Counted from the first letter of the stretch, positions 24,383 to 32,463 are shown. The stretch is DNA of 64,000 nucleotides from Collinsella sp. AF20-14LB (GCF_003459505.1 NZ_QRWD01000007.1:62001-126000); one strand, 5' to 3'. Program-made: numbers and translations. The notes: generated by a model not told the origin, from the letters alone.

Positions 24383-24586
24383 TGGACAGTTAGTTCAGAT
24401 TTGTATAAACAGACGGCTTATTTCAAGGCGCTTTGCTGCCATCTCGGGGCCAATCACCTCATTTAAAGGCTCGAATGGCTTCGAAATAGCGCAAAACGTG
24501 CGCCCCAAAGCACCGAAACGGCTCCATGTCTCCGATTTTGGCAGCCGAGAGCCTCTTGCTTTATACAAATCTGAACTAACTGTCCA
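24383..24586. repeat. 204-bp inverted-repeat-bounded element, right copy
   Basis: Perfect 26-bp inverted ends (24383-24408 and 24561-24586; beginning TGGACAGTTAGTTCAGATTT). The 152-nt interior has no convincing gene. It begins 33 nt after the stop of the nuclease-like gene and ends 114 nt before pth. No direct target duplication is visible around either copy. Confidence 0.88.
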
Positions 24587-24700
24587 CCCCGGTTTCCTGC
24601 AACCGCTCAAACGCCCTCAACTCACCTCAATTGCCCTCCATTTGACAGCGGCAACAGGGTCGCTCACCATAGCAGGCGACAAATCAACGAAAGGATGAAC

Positions 24701-25330
24701 ATGGCAGCTGCACAGCCGCTCAAGATTCGCATGGTTGCCGGGCTTGGCAACCCTGGCGAGGAATATGCCGAGACCCGCCACAACGCCGGCTTTAAGGCGA
24801 TTGACGAGCTGGCCCGTCAGGCCGGTGTCACGTACTGGAAAAACCAGGCCGGCGCCGAGGTCGCGCTCATCAACATCAACGATCCCGAGGAAGAGGGCGG
24901 CAAGCGCCAGATTGTACTGGTCAAGCCGCAGTCGTACATGAACACCTCGGGCGGCCCCATCTCCAAGCTCTGCCGCGAGTACAAGATCAAGGCCGAGGAG
25001 CTGCTCGTCATCCACGACGAGCTCGACATTCCCGCCGGTGACGTGCGCGTCAAGGTGGGCGGAGGCCATGCCGGTCACAACGGCCTGCGCTCCATCATCG
25101 ACAAGATGGGCAGCCGCGACTTTAGCCGTATCCGCACCGGCATCGGCAACCCTCCCGGCAAAATGCCCGTGGCCGACTATGTGCTCAAGCAGCTGCGCGC
25201 CCGCGAGGCCGAGGACTTCCAGGACACCTGCGCCCGCGCCGCAGATGCCGCCGGTTTGGCCATCGTGCACGGCGTGGTCTATGCCCGCGACCACGTCAAC
25301 GGTGCCGCCTCCGCCAACGGCAAGCACTAA
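24701..25330 (+). CDS. pth: Peptidyl-tRNA hydrolase
   Basis: 209 residues. It frees tRNA from peptidyl-tRNA that drops off ribosomes. GLGNPGEEYAETRHNAGF carries the catalytic His; KPQSYMNTSG, HDELDIPAGDVRVKVGGGHAGHNGLRSI and FSRIRTGIGNP are the other family motifs. The C-terminus has a short Ala-rich tail. Of two ATGs, 24701 is preferred because GAAAGG lies 6 nt upstream; the first ATG (24695) abuts that site. Confidence 0.96.
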   Translation: MAAAQPLKIRMVAGLGNPGEEYAETRHNAGFKAIDELARQAGVTYWKNQAGAEVALININDPEEEGGKRQIVLVKPQSYMNTSGGPISKLCREYKIKAEELLVIHDELDIPAGDVRVKVGGGHAGHNGLRSIIDKMGSRDFSRIRTGIGNPPGKMPVADYVLKQLRAREAEDFQDTCARAADAAGLAIVHGVVYARDHVNGAASANGKH

Positions 25331-25342
25331 AACCTATCATTT

Positions 25343-25518
25343 AGGGGCAGGTTTTTTGGCAGGTTTTACCTGCGGAAACGCCCCAGTTGCGGCATCACGA
25401 TAAACCGCGCGCCGCCATACACGCATAGCGCCCCAAAGGGGGCCGGCCTCATCACAACCCGAGGCCGGCCCCCTTTGCTGTTTTACCTGATAAAACTGAC
25501 CAAAATAAACCTGCCCCT
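25343..25518. repeat. Long imperfect inverted repeat after pth, enclosing a terminator
   Basis: AGGGGCAGGTTTTTTGGCAG... (25343-25372) faces the complementary right arm (25485-25518, ending AATAAACCTGCCCCT). The same AAATAAACCTGTCCCC phrase recurs near 37920. The space to nfnA (25519-25702) holds only a probable promoter region. Confidence 0.7.
25435..25476 (+). terminator. pth terminator
   Basis: A 16-bp perfect GC-rich stem (AAAGGGGGCCGGCCTC and complement) with a 10-nt loop, followed by GCTGTTTT. It works in either direction by symmetry. Confidence 0.82.
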
Positions 25519-25702
25519 ATTCGGCAGGACGAAGTGGATAAGCCCTTTTCCCAACCGCCGAAGACACACGTAAACAGCATGTCCATGAGGGTATAATTTG
25601 CACCGTATGTCTGCACAACGCCTGTGCGCGTACGGTTTTACTCGGGCTGCCGTCCATTTCCGTGGAGGCACGGTTCGGCCGCCCTAACAAGAGAGGGGTT
25701 CT

Positions 25703-26542
25703 ATGTATAAGATCCTGGAGAAGACGCAGTTCTCTGAGAAGGTGTTCAAGTTCCGCATCGAGGCGCCCGCAATCGCCAAGCATGCGCACGCTGGACAGTT
25801 CCTCATGGTTCGCGCCAACGAGACGGGCGAGCGCGTCCCGTTTACCCTGGCCGGCTGGAACGGTGACGAGGGCTGGGTCGAATTCATCTTCATGGTGATC
25901 GGCAAGACTACCGAGATGCTTTCCACCTACGAGGCCGGCGAGTCGCTGCGCGACGTCGTGGGCCCGCTGGGCGTTCCCACCGAGATGGCCGAGGGCCCCT
26001 GCGCCGTCATTGGCGGCGGCGTCGGCCTGGCAATTGCCTTCCCGGTCGCCAAGCACCTGGTCGAGACCGGTCACGAGGTGCACGCCATCATGGGCGCCCG
26101 CACCAAGGACCTCCTGCTCATGGAGGACCAGTTCCGCGAGCTGCTCGACGAGGACCACATCCACATCACCACTGACGACGGCTCCTACGGCGAGCAGGGC
26201 GTTGTCACCGCTCCACTGGAGCGCCTGCTGCAGGACAAGGCCGTGAGCCAGGTCTTCTGCGTCGGCCCCGTTCCGATGATGAAGTTCTCGACCCTCACCG
26301 CCCAGAAGTACGACACCCCCATCACCGCGTCGCTCAACCCCATCATGGTTGACGGCACCGGTATGTGCGGCTGCTGCCGCGTCGAGGTGGGCGGCGTGAC
26401 CAAGTTCGCTTGCGTCGACGGCCCCGACTTCGATGCCACCCTGGTCGACTGGGATGACCTTCGTGCCCGCCAGGCCGCTTACCGTTCCGAAGAGGGCGAG
26501 TCCCTCAAGGCCTATGAGGAAAAGAGCTGCGCATGCCACTAG
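25703..26542 (+). CDS. nfnA: NADH-dependent ferredoxin:NADP+ oxidoreductase, subunit A
   Basis: 279 residues, ferredoxin-NADP reductase fold. An FAD domain (RVPFTLAGW; GPLGVPTEM) and a nucleotide domain (CAVIGGGVGLAIAFPVAKHL) are followed by a [2Fe-2S] site DGTGMCGCCRV...FACVDGPDFD. Together with the next gene it forms NfnAB, which bifurcates electrons between NADPH, NAD+ and ferredoxin. The older name is sulfide dehydrogenase/GltA-associated subunit. The downstream ATG lies inside its last codons (10-nt overlap), so the two are coupled. Ribosome site GAGAGGGG. Confidence 0.92.
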   Translation: MYKILEKTQFSEKVFKFRIEAPAIAKHAHAGQFLMVRANETGERVPFTLAGWNGDEGWVEFIFMVIGKTTEMLSTYEAGESLRDVVGPLGVPTEMAEGPCAVIGGGVGLAIAFPVAKHLVETGHEVHAIMGARTKDLLLMEDQFRELLDEDHIHITTDDGSYGEQGVVTAPLERLLQDKAVSQVFCVGPVPMMKFSTLTAQKYDTPITASLNPIMVDGTGMCGCCRVEVGGVTKFACVDGPDFDATLVDWDDLRARQAAYRSEEGESLKAYEEKSCACH

Positions 26543-27942
26543 TTAACGGTCGTTTCGTTGCCGATATGAAGTCGCCCCGCACCCCCGATAACGAGGAGCC
26601 GGCTGCCGAGCGCGCCTGCGACTTCCGCCCCGTCGACAAGGGCTTCACCGAGGAGATGGCGCTGGCCGAGGCCGAGCGCTGCCTCAACTGCAAGAAGCCG
26701 TTCTGTGTTGAGGGCTGCCCCGTCAACATCAACATCCCCCGCTTTATCGAGCAGATTCGCGAGAAGGACTTCGGCGGCGCCCTCGATACCATCCGCGAGG
26801 ACTCTATGCTTCCCGCCATCTGCGGCCGCGTCTGCCCGCAGGAGAACCAGTGCGAGGGCAAGTGCATCCGTGGCAAGAAGTCCGAGCCCGTGGCCATCGG
26901 CCAGCTCGAGCGCTTCCTGGGTGACCGCCCTGAGCTCGCCTCCACGCCCAAGATGGCCCCCAAGAACGGCAAAAAGGTCGCCGTCGTCGGCTCCGGCCCG
27001 TCCGGCATCACCTGCGCCGGCGAGCTCGCCCGCAACGGCTTTGACGTTACCGTCTTCGAGGCCTTCTTCACCGGCGGCGGCGTGCTGGTCTACGGCATCC
27101 CCGAGTTCCGCCTGCCCAAGGCAGTCGTCAAGCGCGAGATCGACGGCTTGGAGGACATGGGCGTCAAGTTTGAGTACAACTCCGTCGTGGGCAACATGGC
27201 CACGGCCGAGGAGCTGTTCGAGCAGGGCTTCGACGCCATCTACGTGGCGACCGGCGCTGGCCTGCCCAAGTTCCTCAACGTCCCCGGCGAGAACCTGCCC
27301 AACGTCTTCTTCGCGAACGAGTACCTCACCCGCGTGAACCTGATGAAGGCCAACAAGTTCCCCGAGTACGACACCCCCACCAAGCACGGCAAGAACGTCG
27401 TTGTCTTTGGCGGCGGCAACGTGGCCATGGACGCCGTCCGTACCGCCAAGCGCCTGGGCGCCGAGCACGCCATCATCGCCTACCGTCGTACCGAGGACGA
27501 GATGCCCTGCCGTCGCGCCGAGCTGCACCATGCTAAGGCCGAGGGCGTCGAGGTTCTGCCGCTCGTCTCCCCGCTCGAGTTTGTCGCTGGCGAGGACGGC
27601 TCCGTGTGCGCCGTCAAGGTCCAGAAGATGGAGCTCGGCGAGCCTGACGAGTCCGGCCGTCGTCGCCCGGTGCCCATCGAGGGCGCCATCGAGGAGATCC
27701 CCTGCGACGTCGCGATCTCGGCTATCGGCACCAACGCCAACCCCTTCGCAAAGAAGATCGGCGGCAAGATGGAGCTCAACAAGTGGGGCTACATCGTCGC
27801 CGACGAGGAGACCGGCCAGACCACCGATCCCCGCATCTGGGCCGGCGGCGACATCGTCACCGGTGCCGCTACGGTCATTCTGGCGATGGGCGCCGGCAAG
27901 AAGGCCGCTGCCTCCATCACCAAGAGCCTGCTGGGCGAGTAA
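26533..27942 (+). CDS. nfnB: NADH-dependent ferredoxin:NADP+ oxidoreductase, subunit B (GltD-like)
   Basis: 469 residues, homologous to the glutamate synthase small subunit. The N-terminus has cysteine sets for two [4Fe-4S] clusters (CLNCKKPFCVEGCPVNI; CGRVCPQENQCEGKC). FAD motif GSGPSGITCAGELA and NADPH motif GGGNVAMDAVRTAKRLGA follow, then WAGGDIVTGAATVILAMGAGKKAA. No glutamate synthase large subunit is adjacent; the partner is NfnA, with which it overlaps, so the bifurcating-transhydrogenase role is favoured over glutamate synthesis. Confidence 0.92.
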   Translation: MPLVNGRFVADMKSPRTPDNEEPAAERACDFRPVDKGFTEEMALAEAERCLNCKKPFCVEGCPVNINIPRFIEQIREKDFGGALDTIREDSMLPAICGRVCPQENQCEGKCIRGKKSEPVAIGQLERFLGDRPELASTPKMAPKNGKKVAVVGSGPSGITCAGELARNGFDVTVFEAFFTGGGVLVYGIPEFRLPKAVVKREIDGLEDMGVKFEYNSVVGNMATAEELFEQGFDAIYVATGAGLPKFLNVPGENLPNVFFANEYLTRVNLMKANKFPEYDTPTKHGKNVVVFGGGNVAMDAVRTAKRLGAEHAIIAYRRTEDEMPCRRAELHHAKAEGVEVLPLVSPLEFVAGEDGSVCAVKVQKMELGEPDESGRRRPVPIEGAIEEIPCDVAISAIGTNANPFAKKIGGKMELNKWGYIVADEETGQTTDPRIWAGGDIVTGAATVILAMGAGKKAAASITKSLLGE

Positions 27943-27970
27943 TCACCTACAGCACTAGCCGCCAAACGGC

Positions 27971-28009
27971 AAAGTCCCCGTCGAGCACACGCCCGGCGGG
28001 GACTTTTTC
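27971..28009 (+). terminator. nfnAB terminator
   Basis: AAAGTCCCCG...CGGGGACTTT 10-bp stem with a 16-nt loop, then TTT. It lies 28 nt after the nfnB stop. Confidence 0.9.
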
Positions 28010-28082
28010 TGTGCCGGCCGCCCAAACCACCACGATGGGGCAGGCACCTTTGTGGTGGTTTGGGACTTGCCCGGTCGTTTTG

Positions 28083-28137
28083 TCTCAATCTGTAACAGCT
28101 GGAGTCCGTTGAGCCCTGCAGTTGTTACAGATTGAGA
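28083..28137. repeat. 55-bp palindromic repeat, copy C
   Basis: Perfect 15-nt arms TCTCAATCTGTAACA / TGTTACAGATTGAGA with a 25-nt loop. It is the cleanest copy and serves as the family consensus. Confidence 0.9.
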
Positions 28138-28162
28138 TATTGTGCCGGCCGGCCACGCTGCA

Positions 28163-28217
28163 TCTCAATCTGTAACAGTTAGAGACCAAATATGCCGCCT
28201 GGTGTTACAGATCAAGA
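28163..28217. repeat. 55-bp palindromic repeat, copy D
   Basis: Arms TCTCAATCTGTAACA / TGTTACAGATCAAGA, 25-nt loop starting GTTAGAG. It begins 80 bp after copy C. Confidence 0.88.
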
Positions 28218-28243
28218 CGTTGGGCTGACGGCCGAACGGTTCA

Positions 28244-28298
28244 TCTCAATCTGTAACAGTTAGAGCCATTTTCGCTGGCTTGGTGTTACAGATCGAGA
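28244..28298. repeat. 55-bp palindromic repeat, copy E
   Basis: Arms TCTCAATCTGTAACA / TGTTACAGATCGAGA, 25-nt loop starting GTTAGAG as in copy D. It begins 81 bp after copy D. The spacers between copies are 25-26 bp. Confidence 0.88.
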
Positions 28299-28403
28299 CT
28301 ATGCAAAAGCCGAGGATAGGCACTGCCGCCAAGGCCTTCCCCTCGGCCTAAAACCAAAACCACCACAAAGGTGCCTGTACCCTTTGCGGTGGTTTTTGGT
28401 CGG

Positions 28404-29027
28404 TTAGTCTTCGAGCTGCGCTACTTTGTAGCGGTAGGCAGCGGCGATAACGTCTTTGCAGCCCTCGCGGCCCAGCTTGGCGCGGTTGACGACGATGTCT
28501 TTACCGCTCGTCATCTTCCACTTGCCGGCGCTGTAGCGCTTGTAAAATGCCTCGCGTGCCTTCTGCTGCTGCTTGACCAGCTTGGCGCCCTTCTTTTTGT
28601 TGAGGCCACGCTTCTTGCGCACGATCTCGACGCGGTCCTCAAAAGGAGCGGTCACCAGCACGGCGATGTGGTTGGGATTGTTGCGCAGCAGATAATCGGA
28701 CAGACGACCCTCGATAATGCAGCTCTCGGTCTCGCCCAGGTCCAAGATCACCTGGCTCATCTTTTGGAACAACTTGTCCGAGTACGAACGCGCATCGTAG
28801 CGGTCGGGCAGAAACGCCATGTTCTCCACGGCCAGGCGTTCGTCGTAAGCGGCCATCTTGTCGAGTGACTCGCCCGCGCGCAGCGACGCACGTACCAGCA
28901 GCTCGTTATCGTACAGCGGAATCCCCAACTCGTCGGCAAGCATGCGACCAATCTCGTGGCCCTCGGCGCCAAAGTCGCGCGCGATGGTAATGACCACAGG
29001 ATTCTTCTTATTCTCCAGATCGCTCAT
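28404..29027 (-). CDS. Cytidylate-kinase-like family protein
   Basis: 207 residues. The start VITIARDFGAEGHEIGRMLADELGIPLYDNELL is typical of the cytidylate-kinase-like family (AAA_26), in which the P-loop is altered relative to Cmk. IIEGRLSDYLLRN and VLVTAPFEDRVE resemble the nucleotide-kinase core. It is shorter than and distinct from housekeeping Cmk; the true substrate is not established. AAAGGAA is well placed before the ATG. It is followed by the nested repeat region and has no obvious operon partner. Confidence 0.82.
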   Translation of the reverse strand: MSDLENKKNPVVITIARDFGAEGHEIGRMLADELGIPLYDNELLVRASLRAGESLDKMAAYDERLAVENMAFLPDRYDARSYSDKLFQKMSQVILDLGETESCIIEGRLSDYLLRNNPNHIAVLVTAPFEDRVEIVRKKRGLNKKKGAKLVKQQQKAREAFYKRYSAGKWKMTSGKDIVVNRAKLGREGCKDVIAAAYRYKVAQLED

Positions 29028-29100
29028 CGCGATTCCTTTCTAACAAATGAGAAATAGGCGATTCCTGATTCCCATTTTGTCACTTACGACCGTCCCGGTT

Positions 29101-29190
29101 TCCCAAGTGCGGCAGATTGCCCCGAAAGAGGAGCGCCGCGTACTAAATGTACGCAAGCGACGATTGAGGGGCAAGGTGCCGTGCTTGGGG
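29101..29190 (-). repeat. Structured intergenic element, copy 3 (arms swapped)
   Basis: A long hairpin: CCCAAGTGC/GTGCTTGGG, GGCA/TGCC, a GA/GG 2x2 internal loop, TTGCCCC/GGGGCAA, and a 44-nt apex (29124-29167) nearly identical to that of the copy at 63343-63386. It lies just 3' of the permease gene ending at 29199. Relative to copies 1 and 2 the AAGGT and AGATT strands of the internal loop are exchanged. See also 32464 and 63314. Confidence 0.75.
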
Positions 29191-29198
29191 AAGCAGGA

Positions 29199-29837
29199 CT
29201 ATGCGGCCACAATACGGCGTTGATACGCCCTCACCAGCAGCGAGATACCAAAGTTGAGCACAAAGTACATCGCAAACACCAGGCCGTAGAGCATAAGCAC
29301 CTGCGACAGGTCGATCGCGTGGGCCATCACGACGTTTGCCGTGTACATGAGCTCGGCCACGTTAATACCCGAAAGATACGAGCTGTCCTTAATGACGGTC
29401 GTGCACTGGCTAAACAGCGCCGGAATGATCGTCTTAAACGTCTGCGGCAGAATGATGTAGCGCATGGTGGCAAAGAAGCCGAAGCCCTGGCTCTGCGCCG
29501 CCTCAAACTGGCCGCGCGGAATCGAGTTGAGGCCGCCGCGCACAATCTCGGCCATAACGGCGCTGGTAAACAGCGTAAAGGCGATGGTCGAAATCACAAT
29601 GTCCAAACCCTGCACCGTAAAGTAGATAAATAGGATCCACAGCAGGTTCGGCGTGCAACGGAACAGCTCGATATAGGCGCTCACCAGAATACGGAACGGG
29701 CGGGGCGCATAGCTTTTAACGAGCGCCAGCACCGTACCAAAGATGAGCGAGAAAAAGATCGACAGCGCCGAGATCTCGATGGTCTTAACAAAGCCGCCCC
29801 AAATGTAGAGCAGGTTGGTCGCGTTGAAGATTTCCAT
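29199..29837 (-). CDS. Amino-acid ABC transporter permease (HisM/GlnP family)
   Basis: 212 residues with about five membrane segments. SIPRGQFEAAQSQGFGFFATMRYIILPQTFKTIIPAL is the EAA coupling loop that contacts the ATPase. It is the last gene of a four-gene operon (ATPase, binding protein, permease, permease); its ribosome site GGAGG lies in the end of the preceding gene and only 3 nt separate the two frames. It forms a heterodimer with the neighbouring permease. Confidence 0.93.
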   Translation of the reverse strand: MEIFNATNLLYIWGGFVKTIEISALSIFFSLIFGTVLALVKSYAPRPFRILVSAYIELFRCTPNLLWILFIYFTVQGLDIVISTIAFTLFTSAVMAEIVRGGLNSIPRGQFEAAQSQGFGFFATMRYIILPQTFKTIIPALFSQCTTVIKDSSYLSGINVAELMYTANVVMAHAIDLSQVLMLYGLVFAMYFVLNFGISLLVRAYQRRIVAA

Positions 29838-29840
29838 GCG

Positions 29841-30587
29841 CTAGGCCTCCTCTACGTTGTCGAGCCCCAGCTCGGCCAGGCTCACGCCGCGCGGACGCTC
29901 CTTGGAGCGGCGCTCGAGCCACTGAACCAGCATGGCGAGCGGAAAGCAGATGATGAAGTACATAAGGCAGCAGACGATGTATCCCTGCAGGTAACCGTAC
30001 AGACTCACAAAGTTGTCGGAACGGTACATAAGGTCGCCGCCGGCCACAAGCGCCAGCACCGACGTGTTCTTGACCAGGTTGAGCGCCTGGTTACACAGCG
30101 GCGGCAGAATGATCTTGAACGTCTGGGGCAGTACGATGTACCAGTACGCCTGCGCACGGGTGAAGCCCTGGCTCTGGGCCGCCTCCATCTGACCGCGCGG
30201 AACCGCCTCGATACCGGTGCGGATGACCTCCGAAATGTAGGCCGCGTGATACAGACCCACGCCCAAGAAGCCCAGCACGAACGGCGCGATGCGCACCGGC
30301 TGGTCGGCACCGGTTATGGCCTGCAAAAGCTGCGGACCGGCCATGTACATAAAGAGCACCTGTACGGGCAACGGGGTGTTCTGGTAAAACTCCACGTATA
30401 CGCGGCTTATGGCGCGCAGCACGCGCGAGCGAGTGGTAGAGAACACGCCCAGCAGCGTGCCCAGCACCAGCGACAGCAGCAGGCCGGCAACGACCACCTG
30501 CAGCGTCACGCCAAAGCCCTCCCAGAAGGGCCCCATGTTTTGAAATGTCGTCGACCAGCGGTCGGCGTCAAACAATCCTTCGAGCAT
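29841..30587 (-). CDS. Amino-acid ABC transporter permease (HisQ/GlnP family)
   Basis: 248 residues from an ATG at 30587 (AAGGAA 6 nt upstream); a further 33-nt in-frame extension has no ribosome site. The EAA loop reads AVPRGQMEAAQSQGFTRAQAYWYIVLPQTFKIILPPL, closely matching the next permease. About five membrane segments and a C-terminal cytoplasmic tail (RRSKERPRG). It pairs with the downstream permease. Confidence 0.92.
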   Translation of the reverse strand: MLEGLFDADRWSTTFQNMGPFWEGFGVTLQVVVAGLLLSLVLGTLLGVFSTTRSRVLRAISRVYVEFYQNTPLPVQVLFMYMAGPQLLQAITGADQPVRIAPFVLGFLGVGLYHAAYISEVIRTGIEAVPRGQMEAAQSQGFTRAQAYWYIVLPQTFKIILPPLCNQALNLVKNTSVLALVAGGDLMYRSDNFVSLYGYLQGYIVCCLMYFIICFPLAMLVQWLERRSKERPRGVSLAELGLDNVEEA

Positions 30588-30612
30588 TTGATTCCTTCCT
30601 TGGACGATGCGC

Positions 30613-31488
30613 CTACACAAGACCCCAGGTCTTGACCTCTTGGTCGAGCCAGCCGTCGGCCAGGCGATCGCAAATCACCTGATCGACCACGGCCGAAAGG
30701 TCGCAGCCCTTCTTGGTCGCCACGCCGTAGCCCTGCTCGCCAAACTTGACCTCGGGCTGCAGCAGCTCAACGGTCTCGTTCATGTAACCGGCCAGCGTGG
30801 AGCGGTCCATGGCAAAGACGTCGATATTGCCGGCGTCGAGGGAACTCTTGATGATGGGATAGCCGCTAAAGGCCCTAAACTCGGGCTTGCAGCTAAAGCC
30901 GTTGTCCTTGATCATCTGCTCGATCAGGCTCTGCGTGGTGGCACCCTGGCTCACGCCGATGACCTTGCCGTCCAAGTCCTCAATCGAGGTAAAGCCCGAA
31001 CGCTTCTTGACCATGAGTCCCACGTAGTCGGTGCGGTACGGCGTCGAGAAATCCCAGCTCTTCTTGCGCTCGTCGGTGATGGTGTAGGTCGCCGCGACCA
31101 CGTCGAGTTGGCCGTTATCGATCAGCGGGCCGCGCGTCTTGGGCGTTACGTCGGTAAACTCGACAAGCTCCTGGGCGCGGGCCTCCTTGTAGCTCACGCC
31201 AAAGACGGCAGCGGCGATCTGGTAGCACAAATCGACTTCCATGCCCTCAAAGCGGCCCTTGGCGGTGTCGTAATAGCCATAGCCGGGAACGTCCTTCTTG
31301 ACGCCGGCATTCAGATGTCCACGCGACTTAATGGCCGCAAGCTTGGACCCCTTGTCGAAGCCCTCGCCGCTGGTGGAGTTGCCGCAACCGGTAAGCGCGG
31401 TCCCCGTCAGCGCAAGCATGCCGGCGCCCGCCAGCTGCAAAAAGTGACGGCGCGACACGGCCGCCCTCGTCATATCCGTCATGTCCAT
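30613..31488 (-). CDS. Amino-acid ABC transporter substrate-binding lipoprotein
   Basis: About 291 residues, SBP family 3. The N-terminus has an SRRHFLQ motif (Tat-like) followed by a hydrophobic stretch and a lipobox LTGC, so it is exported and lipid-anchored. The periplasmic-binding fold shows GRFEGMEVDLCYQIA, LDVVAATYTITDERKKSWDFSTPY and GVSQGATTQSLI, with the Arg (TDERK) and Asp expected for amino-acid binding. Specificity (Glu/Gln/Asp or other polar) is not certain. The start is ambiguous among ATGs at 31488 and shortly downstream. It is second in the operon. Confidence 0.92.
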   Translation of the reverse strand: MDMTDMTRAAVSRRHFLQLAGAGMLALTGTALTGCGNSTSGEGFDKGSKLAAIKSRGHLNAGVKKDVPGYGYYDTAKGRFEGMEVDLCYQIAAAVFGVSYKEARAQELVEFTDVTPKTRGPLIDNGQLDVVAATYTITDERKKSWDFSTPYRTDYVGLMVKKRSGFTSIEDLDGKVIGVSQGATTQSLIEQMIKDNGFSCKPEFRAFSGYPIIKSSLDAGNIDVFAMDRSTLAGYMNETVELLQPEVKFGEQGYGVATKKGCDLSAVVDQVICDRLADGWLDQEVKTWGLV

Positions 31489-31496
31489 CACCGCGC

Positions 31497-32228
31497 CTAG
31501 TGCAGAATCTTGGACAGGAACTCGCGGCAGCGCGGGTTCTCGGGGTTATCGAAGAAGTGCTCGGGCGTGCCCTCCTCCAGAATGCGGCCGTCCTCCATAA
31601 AGATGACGCGGTCGGCCACCTGGCGCGCAAAGCCCATCTCGTGCGTCACGCAGATCATGGTGATGTCCTCCTGCGCGAGCTCAATCATAACGTCCAGAAC
31701 CTCCTGGACCATCTCGGGGTCGAGCGCCGAAGTCGGCTCGTCAAACAGGATGATGGGCTGCTTGGTGCACAGGGCGCGGGCGATGGCGATGCGCTGCTGC
31801 TGACCACCCGAGAGATTCTGCGGATACTCGCCGGCCTTATGCGCCATGCCGACGCGCTTGAGTGCGGCGATGGCGATCTCGGTCGCCTCCTCCTTGCTCT
31901 TCTTTTGCAGCTTGATGGGCGCGAGCGTCAGGTTGCCGAGCACCGTCATGTTGGGATACAGGTTGAACTGCTGAAACACCATGGAACTATACTTGCGAGC
32001 CATCTCCAGGTGGTTCTTTTTGGTAAGCGGCGTACCGTCGATGATGACCTCGCCCGACGTGGGCTCCTCCAGATAATCGACGCAACGGATGAGCGTCGAC
32101 TTACCCGAGCCGGAAGGCCCGATCATTACGAGCTTCTCGCCGCGCTTGACGGTGAGGTTGATATCTTTGAGCACATGCAGGTCGCCAAAGTACTTGTTGA
32201 GATGCTTAATCTCGATCATGTCTGCCAT
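31497..32228 (-). CDS. Amino-acid ABC transporter ATPase (GlnQ/HisP type)
   Basis: 243 residues, normal length. Walker [11 protein letters not shown]-loop [14 protein letters not shown], signature LSGGQQQR, Walker [15 protein letters not shown], switch [18 protein letters not shown]. It is the first gene of the uptake operon, with ribosome site GGGAAGGGAC. Upstream, 32229-32350 likely holds the promoter (TACAAT near 32262), followed by the hairpin repeat at 32354. Confidence 0.94.
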   Translation of the reverse strand: MADMIEIKHLNKYFGDLHVLKDINLTVKRGEKLVMIGPSGSGKSTLIRCVDYLEEPTSGEVIIDGTPLTKKNHLEMARKYSSMVFQQFNLYPNMTVLGNLTLAPIKLQKKSKEEATEIAIAALKRVGMAHKAGEYPQNLSGGQQQRIAIARALCTKQPIILFDEPTSALDPEMVQEVLDVMIELAQEDITMICVTHEMGFARQVADRVIFMEDGRILEEGTPEHFFDNPENPRCREFLSKILH

Positions 32229-32353
32229 GAATGTCCCTTCCCTGCGTTTACACGAGTTGAACTATTGTACGGAAAGAACCACGTTTCCGCAGCCCACACT
32301 ACATTCCCGTAAAGAACCCGCAACCTTCCACCTGCTCGTTGGTGCTCATTGCA

Positions 32354-32420
32354 CTCATTGGGGACAGACTTAAATGAGTGCCCGCTCATTGGGCATTCAT
32401 TTAAGCCTGTCCCCAATGAG
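32354..32420. repeat. 67-bp hairpin repeat of the GGGGACAG family
   Basis: CTCATTGGGGACAGACTTAA... (32354-32377) and its complement at 32397-32420 form a 24-bp stem with one mismatch and a 19-nt loop. The 'ATTGGGGACAG' phrase recurs at 34403 and, in part, at 10515, 10750 and 37930. This look is typical of REP-like repeats mobilised by RAYT transposases, but no transposase is in the window. Confidence 0.8.
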
Positions 32421-32463
32421 CGCCGAAAATAATACAACCGCCCTTGTTGAGCATAAGTCAGCG

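Larger units (their letters stand above)
28041..28377. repeat. Outer inverted repeat enclosing three 55-bp palindromes
   Basis: CAGGCACCTTTGTGGTGGTT (28041-28060) is the complement of the segment at 28356-28377. Each arm also sits in its own local hairpin (AAACCACCAC...GTGGTGGTTT at 28023-28061; AAAACCACC...GGTGGTTTTT at 28356-28397). Between them lie the three palindromes at 28083, 28163 and 28244. The 460-bp gap 27943-28403 is therefore almost wholly terminator plus nested repeats. Confidence 0.8.

Noticed and set aside
22855..24586. Insertion sequence with its own transposase
   Set aside because: The enclosed gene lacks DDE, HUH or serine/tyrosine recombinase motifs; its pattern is nuclease/AbiEi-like.
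28083..28298. CRISPR array
   Set aside because: Repeats are palindromes with 25-nt loops and 25-26-nt spacers, only three units, both arms in each unit, and no cas genes nearby.
32229..32350. T-box or riboswitch before the amino-acid ABC operon
   Set aside because: No T-box sequence, specifier loop or known riboswitch core could be found; only promoter-like TACAAT.
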